Made by a program: the position numbers and the translations under genes. 10,416 nucleotides of DNA from NCBI GenBank assembly GCA_934511465.1, contig CAKSWG010000049.1:1-10416 (forward strand), given 5' to 3'. Each line of letters opens with the position of its first letter. Positions within the stretch are counted from its first letter, which is position 1. The notes below the pieces were generated by a model that ran no database searches, had not been told where the DNA came from, and was given only the letters and a program-made list of their open reading frames with translations. This document shows, piece by piece, positions 6,042-10,416 of the stretch. The stretch comes from an uncultured Faecalibacterium sp. (GTDB lineage Bacteria > Bacillota > Clostridia > Oscillospirales > Ruminococcaceae).

Positions 6042-6209
6042 ATGGCACACAAGGTTTCTGACGCATGTGTTGGCTGCGGCGCTTGCGAGGGCGCTTGCCC
6101 GGTTGGCGCTATCACCGTTGAGGGTGTTGCTTCTGTGAATGCAGACGCTTGCATCGACTGCGGCGCTTGCGAGGGCGCTTGCCCCACCGGTGCTATCACT
6201 GCTGAATAA
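6042..6209 (+). CDS. Clostridial-type 2[4Fe-4S] ferredoxin
   Basis: This 55-residue soluble electron carrier holds two [4Fe-4S] clusters. It has two copies of the CxxCxxCxxxCP motif: C9, C12, C15, C19 and C37, C40, C43, C47. In such folds the last cysteine of one motif completes the cluster of the other. The length is typical of clostridial ferredoxins, which serve pyruvate:ferredoxin oxidoreductase, hydrogenase and Rnf. The start is fixed by AAGGAG (6028-6033) 8 bases upstream. Codon use differs from the neighbours: GCT, GTT and GGT are frequent, whereas surrounding genes favour C- and G-ending codons; this is common in very highly expressed genes. It is a single-gene transcription unit with its own promoter and strong terminator, placed between ricT and yabB. 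A direct functional tie to RicT cluster assembly is possible but unproven. Confidence 0.97.
   Translation: MAHKVSDACVGCGACEGACPVGAITVEGVASVNADACIDCGACEGACPTGAITAE
6074..6184 (+). repeat. 27-bp identical direct repeat within the ferredoxin gene
   Basis: Bases 6074-6100 and 6158-6184 are identical over 27 positions and encode the CGACEGACP core of each half. The two copies are 84 bp apart, a multiple of three, and mark the ancient gene duplication of 2[4Fe-4S] ferredoxins. The flanking codons differ, so the DNA identity is limited to the cluster-binding cores. Confidence 0.9.
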
Positions 6210-6235
6210 TTTTAGCAGCTGCACAAAAACGCATC

Positions 6236-6280
6236 AAAAGCAGCGGGCCTGTCCAAAGCAGGCCTGCTGCTTTTTGTTTT
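6236..6280 (+). terminator. Strong intrinsic terminator after the ferredoxin gene
   Basis: A 16-bp stem pairs 6236-6251 with 6259-6274, with one G-U pair, a 7-base loop, and the run TTTTTGTTTT at 6271-6280. It starts 26 bases after the stop codon. It should isolate the ferredoxin message from the downstream methyltransferase cluster. Confidence 0.9.
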
Positions 6281-6348
6281 GCAGTAATTCGCACAAATTC
6301 CGCGAGCAATTCCACACATTTTTTTGAGAGGGCAAGGCACACTTATCT

Positions 6349-7023
6349 ATGGAACATTCTACCGAAGTCTTGTATAATAGAACTATGGTTTATTGCTCGC
6401 CGGAGCATCGTTTTGGCTCCGATGCGCTGCTGCTGGCCCGTTTCTGTGAGCCAAAGCGCGCCCAGAAGGCCGCAGACCTGTGTTCCGGCTGCGGCATCGT
6501 GGCGCTGGAATGGCACGACCGCGGCCACCGGGGCCCTTGTGTGGGGCTGGAATTGCAGCCGGAGGGCAGTGCCCTGCTTTCTGCCGCCGTGGCCGAGCAG
6601 GACATCGGGCACATTGAGCCCGTCTGTGCGGACCTGCGCACCTTCCGGCAGGGCGAGGGCAGTTTTGACGTGTGTGCGTGCAATCCGCCCTATTTCACGG
6701 ACGGCCCCCAGAGCAAAAACGCCGCCCATGCCCTTGCCCGGCACGAGAACACCTGCACGCTGGACGATGTGTGCGCTTGCGCCTTCCGTCTGCTGAAGGA
6801 CGGCGGACGCTTTTCCCTCTGCCACCGGCCGGAACGGCTGGCGGAGGTGCTGGCGGTGCTGCGGGCCCACCGGCTGGAGCCCAAACGGCTGGCCTTTGTA
6901 AAGAACAAGGCGGACGGCGCACCATGGCTCTTTTTGGTGGAAGCGCAGAAAAACCGCAAGACCGGCCTGCGGGTGGAGCCGGATGTACTGATCAGCGCCG
7001 GTGCGGCGTTATATGGGAGGTAA
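6349..7023 (+). CDS. yabB: YabB/TrmN6-type SAM-dependent methyltransferase (tRNA1(Val) adenine-37 N6)
   Basis: The 224-residue protein matches the YabB/YfiC (TrmN6) family, which methylates N6 of adenosine 37 in tRNA1(Val) in Escherichia coli. The N-terminal core RFGSDALLLARFC is followed by SAM-binding motif I DLCSGCGIVALEW (43-55), an acidic motif II E68, the catalytic motif NPPYF (112-116) typical of amino-group methyltransferases, and a conserved RHE (131-133). The start at 6349 is weakly supported by GAGAGGG and CAAGG 11 or more bases upstream. It gives an N-terminus aligned in length with Bacillus YabB. An in-frame ATG at 6385 would give 212 residues. The gene runs into rsmI with a 3-base gap. 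No clear promoter lies between the ferredoxin terminator and this start; the best -10 look-alike is inside the gene at 6373-6378. Substrate specificity is inferred from the family. Confidence 0.88.
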   Translation: MEHSTEVLYNRTMVYCSPEHRFGSDALLLARFCEPKRAQKAADLCSGCGIVALEWHDRGHRGPCVGLELQPEGSALLSAAVAEQDIGHIEPVCADLRTFRQGEGSFDVCACNPPYFTDGPQSKNAAHALARHENTCTLDDVCACAFRLLKDGGRFSLCHRPERLAEVLAVLRAHRLEPKRLAFVKNKADGAPWLFLVEAQKNRKTGLRVEPDVLISAGAALYGR

Positions 7024-7026
7024 ACT

Positions 7027-7884
7027 ATGGCAGGAACTCTTTATATCGTGGCAACGCCCATCGGCAATCTGGACGACATGCCGCCGCGCGTAGCGGCCAC
7101 CTTTGGCGCGGCGGATTTCATTGCCGCCGAGGACACCCGTGTGACCATGAAGCTGCTGAACTTTCTGGGCCTGAAAAAGCCCATGGTCAGCTACTATGAG
7201 CACGCTCTGCAGAAGGGTGAGGGCATCCTGCGCCGCATTGAAGCAGGCGAGAGCTGTGCCCTGTGCAGTGATGCGGGCATGCCCTGCGTCTCCGACCCGG
7301 GCGAAGTGATCGTGCGGGACGCACTGGCCCGGGGCATCAAGGTAGTGCCAGTACCGGCGGCTTCCGCCTGCGTCACAGCGCTGGCTGTGTCCGGGCAGGA
7401 CACCTCCCGCTGGGTGTTCGAGGGCTTTCTGCCCGTGAACCGCAAGCAGAAAAAAGAGCGGCTGGCTGAGCTTTTGCAGGAAAAGCGCACCACCATCTTT
7501 TACGAAGCCCCCCACAAGCTGCGCACCACGCTGGATGATCTGGCCAATGCCTTTGGCGCGGACCGCAGCATCACCCTGTGCCGGGAGCTGACCAAGCTCC
7601 ACGAGGACATCTGGAAGACCACGCTGGGCGAGGCGGTGGAGCACTACAAAGCCAACGAGCCGCGCGGCGAGTATGTGCTGGTGATGGCCGGCGCGCCGGA
7701 AACCGCCGACCCGGAGCAGGAGCTGACGCTGGAGCAGGCAGCGCAGCGGGCGCTGGAGCTGACCGGGCAGGGCTTTGGCCCCACCGCAGCAGCCAAAGCG
7801 GCGGCGCAGGGCACACCCTATTCCAAAAGCGAAGTGTACAAGCAGCTGCTGGTATTGCAACAGGGCCAGCAGGCAGAGGAATGA
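7027..7884 (+). CDS. rsmI: RsmI, 16S rRNA (cytidine-1402 2'-O)-methyltransferase
   Basis: The 285-residue protein belongs to the tetrapyrrole-methylase superfamily and 2'-O-methylates C1402 in the decoding centre of 16S rRNA. Visible family motifs are GTLYIVATPIGNLDD (3-17), AEDTR (34-38), SDAGMPCVSDPGE (81-93), the FEGFLP segment (131-136) and YEAPHKL (159-165). The helical C-terminal tail at about 225-285 is usual. The loop normally reading PGxxA is PAASA at 110-114, a mild deviation at a SAM-site loop; everything else looks intact. GGGAGG (7015-7020) overlaps the end of yabB, 6 bases before the ATG, so translation is probably coupled. This is the yabC position of the conserved Firmicute cluster. 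Confidence 0.96.
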   Translation: MAGTLYIVATPIGNLDDMPPRVAATFGAADFIAAEDTRVTMKLLNFLGLKKPMVSYYEHALQKGEGILRRIEAGESCALCSDAGMPCVSDPGEVIVRDALARGIKVVPVPAASACVTALAVSGQDTSRWVFEGFLPVNRKQKKERLAELLQEKRTTIFYEAPHKLRTTLDDLANAFGADRSITLCRELTKLHEDIWKTTLGEAVEHYKANEPRGEYVLVMAGAPETADPEQELTLEQAAQRALELTGQGFGPTAAAKAAAQGTPYSKSEVYKQLLVLQQGQQAEE

Positions 7885-7917
7885 TACGTAACTGGTAAAC
7901 AGAGGAGGACCCTTTTT

Positions 7918-8409
7918 GTGACAAAGCTTCTGGTTTTGAGCGACAGCCACGGCGGACGCACCGCCATTGAGCGTGTGCTGATGAAAGAGAGCAAAAACAT
8001 CGATGCCCTGATCTTTCTGGGCGACGGCCTGCGGGATCTGGAACTGACCCTGACGCTGTATCCCAAGCTGCGGGCCTACTCGGTGGCCGGCAACTGCGAT
8101 TACGGCGCACTGGAACCCACCGACGGCCTTGCCGCCTTTGACGGCGTGGTGATCTTTTACACCCACGGTCATATGTACGGCGTAAAATACGATCTGGATA
8201 CGCTGGCAGACGCCGCATCTGCCCGGGGTGCCGAGGTGGCGCTGTTCGGCCACACCCACATCCCCCATGCAGAGACCCGCAGCGGGGTGTTCCTGTTCAA
8301 CCCCGGCTCCTGCGGCCGGTGCTACACCGGGCCGGACACCTACGGCATCCTGACGCTGGACGAAGGCAAAGTGACCGCCTATGAACACAAAGAGGTACCC
8401 AAACAATGA
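7918..8409 (+). CDS. MJ0936/YfcE-type metallophosphoesterase
   Basis: The 163-residue calcineurin-like phosphodiesterase is of the small MJ0936/YfcE class, whose members hydrolyse phosphodiesters in vitro with two divalent metals; the natural substrate is not established. Ligand motifs are present in order: SDSHG (D9, H11), FLGDG (D36), GNCD (N59), THGH (H83) and GHTH (H112, H114). The length is standard. The start is GTG at 7918, supported by AGAGGAGG (7901-7908) nine bases upstream; no in-frame ATG lies near. The gene begins 33 bases after rsmI and its TGA overlaps the birA ATG by four bases (ATGA), so co-transcription and coupled translation are likely. Confidence 0.92.
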   Translation: MTKLLVLSDSHGGRTAIERVLMKESKNIDALIFLGDGLRDLELTLTLYPKLRAYSVAGNCDYGALEPTDGLAAFDGVVIFYTHGHMYGVKYDLDTLADAASARGAEVALFGHTHIPHAETRSGVFLFNPGSCGRCYTGPDTYGILTLDEGKVTAYEHKEVPKQ

Positions 8410-9173
8410 GCATCAATGAGGTGCGCTATCTGCCGGAATGCGGCAGCACCAACGCTTATGTAAAGGAACATTTTGAGGAGTTCGGTCCGGTGGGCGCGGT
8501 GTATACCGAGAACCAGACCGCAGGCCGGGGCCGTCTGGGCCGCAGCTGGGTGAACGCCGAAGGCAAGGCCCTGTATTATACGGTGGCCATCCGGGAGCCG
8601 CTGGCCCAGCCCGCCACCCTGCCGCTGCTGGCAAGCCTTGCCGTGCGCACCCAGCTCAGGCTGCGCTATGGTGTGGACTGCCAGATCAAGTGGCCCAACG
8701 ACCTTTTGCTCAACGGCAAAAAGATCGTGGGCATCCTGTGCGAGGGCGTGAGCTACGGCTACCAGCAGCAGGGCAGGGGAATATTGTGCGGCATCGGCAT
8801 CAATCTGGCCCAGCCCCAGAGCTATTTTGATGCCGCCGGCCTGCCCAACGGCACCTCGCTGGCACTGCAAGGCGCCAACGTGGACCTTGCCGCCGACCCC
8901 GCATGGCTGGCCGAGGGCCTGACCGATTTCGGCTTTGACCGCAACATGTACGTGTTTGCACGGGACGGCTTTGCGCCCTTCCGGGAGGAATACAAGGCCG
9001 CCTGCGTCAATCTGGGCCGCCGGGTCACCTTTGATCTGCCGGACGGCGGGCAGGGTGCAGGCGAGGCCGTCGATGTGGACGAAGAGGGCCGCCTTGTGGT
9101 GCGCACCGACAGCGGCGAAGTGCATGTATTCACCGGCGAAGTTTCGGTGCACGGCATCTACGGTGCCGTCTGA
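8406..9173 (+). CDS. birA: Biotin--[acetyl-CoA-carboxylase] ligase, monofunctional (no DNA-binding domain)
   Basis: The 255-residue enzyme adenylates biotin and transfers it to the lysine of biotin carboxyl carrier domains. The catalytic domain begins almost at once, with ECGSTN (11-16), followed by the biotinyl-AMP loop GRGRLGRSW (40-48), KWPNDLL (95-101) with the key lysine, KKIVGILCE (105-113), GIGIN (129-133) and a C-terminal SH3-like domain (about 200-255). The winged-helix regulatory domain of Escherichia coli BirA is absent, so it should not act as a biotin repressor. It starts inside the phosphodiesterase stop (4-base overlap) with AGAGG (8391-8395) ten bases upstream, and is the last gene of the cluster. 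Confidence 0.95.
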   Translation: MSINEVRYLPECGSTNAYVKEHFEEFGPVGAVYTENQTAGRGRLGRSWVNAEGKALYYTVAIREPLAQPATLPLLASLAVRTQLRLRYGVDCQIKWPNDLLLNGKKIVGILCEGVSYGYQQQGRGILCGIGINLAQPQSYFDAAGLPNGTSLALQGANVDLAADPAWLAEGLTDFGFDRNMYVFARDGFAPFREEYKAACVNLGRRVTFDLPDGGQGAGEAVDVDEEGRLVVRTDSGEVHVFTGEVSVHGIYGAV

Positions 9174-9190
9174 GCTTTATAGAGTTGTAC

Positions 9191-9230
9191 GCTCCATGTG
9201 GACAGTTTTGAGTTCGCATGGAGTTTTTTT
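9191..9230 (+). terminator. Intrinsic terminator after birA
   Basis: Arms CTCCATG (9192-9198) and CATGGAG (9217-9223) form a 7-bp stem, extended by a G-U pair, with an 18-base loop and a run of seven T (9224-9230). It begins 17 bases after the birA stop and closes the four-gene cluster. Confidence 0.8.
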
Positions 9231-9306
9231 GCACATTTTTGCCCGATTTTTCCGCAAAATGCTTGAATTCACGAACTTTTTGTAAATTTCTTGTGTACAT
9301 TCCCAG

Positions 9307-9335
9307 TTGTCATTTTAGTCGTACTTTAGTATAAT
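9307..9335 (+). promoter_or_regulatory. Near-consensus promoter of the OPT transporter gene
   Basis: TTGTCA (9307-9312) and TATAAT (9330-9335) are 17 bp apart, matching 5 of 6 and 6 of 6 consensus positions. Transcription would start near 9342, giving a leader of about 120 bases. This is the best promoter match in the window. Confidence 0.85.
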
Positions 9336-9402
9336 AGAAGATGTGCCAGCGCGTCCTTTGTTGGACGGGATGCGCGTGTTTAGGAAAAGAAATAGGAAAA
9401 CA

Positions 9403-9448
9403 GATAACACAAGCGTCCTGCTTTATGGGGCAGGGCGCTTGTGTTATC
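9403..9448 (+). promoter_or_regulatory. 19-bp leader hairpin directly upstream of the OPT ribosome binding site
   Basis: Arms 9403-9421 and 9430-9448 pair over 19 bp with a single U-G and an 8-base loop. The SD AAGGAG (9451-9456) begins only 2 bases after the stem. No T run follows on the plus strand, so it is not an intrinsic terminator for the transporter. On the minus strand it is followed by TGTTTTCC, which would be a poor terminator in an unused direction. A smaller stem CGTCC/GGACG (about 9354-9369) lies earlier in the leader. It could control translation or protect the mRNA; the ligand, if any, is unknown. Confidence 0.6.
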
Positions 9449-9463
9449 GCAAGGAGTGCAAGC

Positions 9464-10416
9464 ATGAAAGATCAAGAATCCTTCAAGCCGTACATTCCTG
9501 CGGAAAAAATCACCGCAGAAATGACGGTCACCTCTGTGATCATGGGCATCATTCTGTCCGTGGTCTTTGGCGCTGCAAATGCCTATCTGGGCCTGCGCGT
9601 CGGCATGACTGTTTCTGCCTCCATCCCGGCGGCAGTCATTTCCATGGGCGTCATCCGCGTCCTGCTCAAAAAGAACTCCATTCTGGAGAGCAACATGGTG
9701 CAGACCATCGGTTCCGCAGGCGAATCCCTCGCCGCAGGTGCCATCTTCACCATGCCCGCACTGTTCCTGTGGGCAAAAGAGGGCCTGTGCGACAAGCCCA
9801 GCATCCTGGAGATCACCCTGATCGCCCTGTGCGGCGGTATTCTGGGCGTGCTGTTCATGGTGCCGCTGCGCAACGCCCTGATCGTTAAGGAGCACGCCAC
9901 CCTGCTGTACCCGGAAGGCACCGCCTGCGCAGACGTTCTGCTGGCCGGTGAAGAGGGCGGTGCAAACGCTTCCACCGTGTTCTCCGGCATGGGTCTGGCA
10001 GCCATCTTCAAGTTCATCGTCGATGGTCTCAAAGCGATCCCCGCCGACATTGCCATGACCTTCAGCTCCTTCAAGGGTGCTCTGGGCATGGAAGTGTACC
10101 CCGCTCTGCTGGGCGTGGGCTATATCGTCGGCCCCAAGACCGCTTCCTATATGTTTGCCGGTTCTCTGGTGGGCTGGATGGTCATTATCCCGCTGATCTG
10201 CCTGTTCGGCGCAAACATTTCCCTGTACCCGGCCGCAGCCGGCACCACCATTGCCGACCTGTACGCAGCAGGCGGCGCTGACGCCATCTGGTCCAACTAC
10301 GTCAAGTATATCGGCGCAGGCGCCATCGCCACCGGCGGCATCATTTCGCTGATCAAGAGCCTGCCTCTGATCGCATCCACCTTCCGCGACGCCATGAAGA
10401 GCATGAAGGGCGGCAG
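9464..10416 (+). CDS. OPT-family oligopeptide transporter, N-terminal part
   Basis: The gene runs off the right edge; 317 complete codons are visible of a protein that is usually over 600 residues. It belongs to the prokaryotic branch of the oligopeptide transporter family of proton-coupled multispanning carriers. Hallmarks are NAYLGLRVGMTVSASIPAAV (39-58) in the first membrane segment, NMVQTIGSAGESLAAGAIFT (77-96), and the loop NALIVKEHATLLYPEGTACA (137-156). Further hydrophobic segments lie around 113-135, 175-190, 210-250 and 282-300. The ATG at 9464 is set by AAGGAG (9451-9456) seven bases upstream. An in-frame ATG at 9341 lies at the expected transcription start and would add a Cys-rich 41-residue extension of no family resemblance, so it is rejected. 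Expression is likely affected by the leader hairpin abutting the SD. The substrate may be peptides or a metal-chelate and cannot be told from sequence. Confidence 0.95.
   Translation, partial: MKDQESFKPYIPAEKITAEMTVTSVIMGIILSVVFGAANAYLGLRVGMTVSASIPAAVISMGVIRVLLKKNSILESNMVQTIGSAGESLAAGAIFTMPALFLWAKEGLCDKPSILEITLIALCGGILGVLFMVPLRNALIVKEHATLLYPEGTACADVLLAGEEGGANASTVFSGMGLAAIFKFIVDGLKAIPADIAMTFSSFKGALGMEVYPALLGVGYIVGPKTASYMFAGSLVGWMVIIPLICLFGANISLYPAAAGTTIADLYAAGGADAIWSNYVKYIGAGAIATGGIISLIKSLPLIASTFRDAMKSMKGG

Noticed and set aside
6074..6184. Short spaced direct repeat that could suggest a CRISPR-like or tandem array
   Set aside because: There are only two copies, in frame within a ferredoxin gene, explained by its two cluster-binding motifs.
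7009..8406. A 465-codon open frame on the minus strand across rsmI and the phosphodiesterase
   Set aside because: It is an antisense shadow; both plus-strand genes carry full catalytic motifs and good ribosome binding sites.
9403..9448. Intrinsic terminator or attenuator ahead of the OPT gene
   Set aside because: The hairpin is followed by GCAAGGAG rather than a T run, so plain Rho-independent termination is unlikely; translational control remains possible.
9341..9463. In-frame 41-residue Cys-rich N-terminal extension of the OPT transporter starting at ATG 9341
   Set aside because: The ATG coincides with the predicted transcription start, the extension would be encoded by the hairpin leader, and a strong SD at 9451-9456 supports the start at 9464. 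It is kept here because the frame is open.

Overview
The window looks like a chromosomal segment of a GC-rich, low-mobility Firmicute of the Clostridia, most likely Oscillospiraceae/Ruminococcaceae and possibly Faecalibacterium-like. This rests on a clostridial 2[4Fe-4S] ferredoxin, a RicT (YaaT) protein followed by yabB- and yabC/rsmI-type genes in Bacillus/Clostridia order, AGGAGG-type ribosome binding sites, and GC-rich third codon positions. The genus is inference. I see no phage genes, insertion sequence, tRNA, rRNA or CRISPR array.

Layout. (a) 1-84, minus: the first 28 codons of an aldose 1-epimerase with its own extended -10 promoter. (b) 85-467: an intergenic stretch with that promoter, an unexplained structured segment that may be a dispersed repeat, and a very strong terminator. 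(c) 468-4412, minus: a 1314-residue RND (AcrB/HAE-type) efflux permease with an extra block of about 240 helix-forming residues inserted in its first porter/docking region. No adaptor gene lies beside it. (d) 4413-4802: a divergent control region with a promoter on each strand and an operator-like palindrome over the RND -35 box. (e) 4803-5756, plus: ricT, then a terminator. (f) 5757-6041: a ferredoxin control region with a good promoter, two DtxR/IdeR-like iron-box look-alikes, a leader hairpin and a possible overlapping upstream ORF. (g) 6042-6209: a 55-residue ferredoxin, then a strong terminator. (h) 6349-9173: a tight four-gene cluster of yabB-type tRNA methyltransferase, rsmI, an MJ0936-type phosphodiesterase and a monofunctional birA, ending at a terminator. 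(i) 9174-9463: a near-consensus promoter and a 19-bp hairpin directly upstream of the Shine-Dalgarno. (j) 9464 to the end: an OPT-family oligopeptide transporter, cut by the window edge.

How the genes relate. ricT, yabB and rsmI are a conserved RNA-processing and RNA-modification neighbourhood in Firmicutes. Here an independently transcribed, apparently highly expressed ferredoxin sits between ricT, whose family forms an Fe-S complex, and the methyltransferases. The phosphodiesterase and biotin ligase are co-transcribed housekeeping additions. The RND pump and OPT transporter flank this core as separately controlled membrane units.

Most of the window is ordinary core genome. The points most worth a second look are the helical insertion in the RND porter, the ferredoxin control region with its ricT linkage, and the hairpin leader of the OPT gene.
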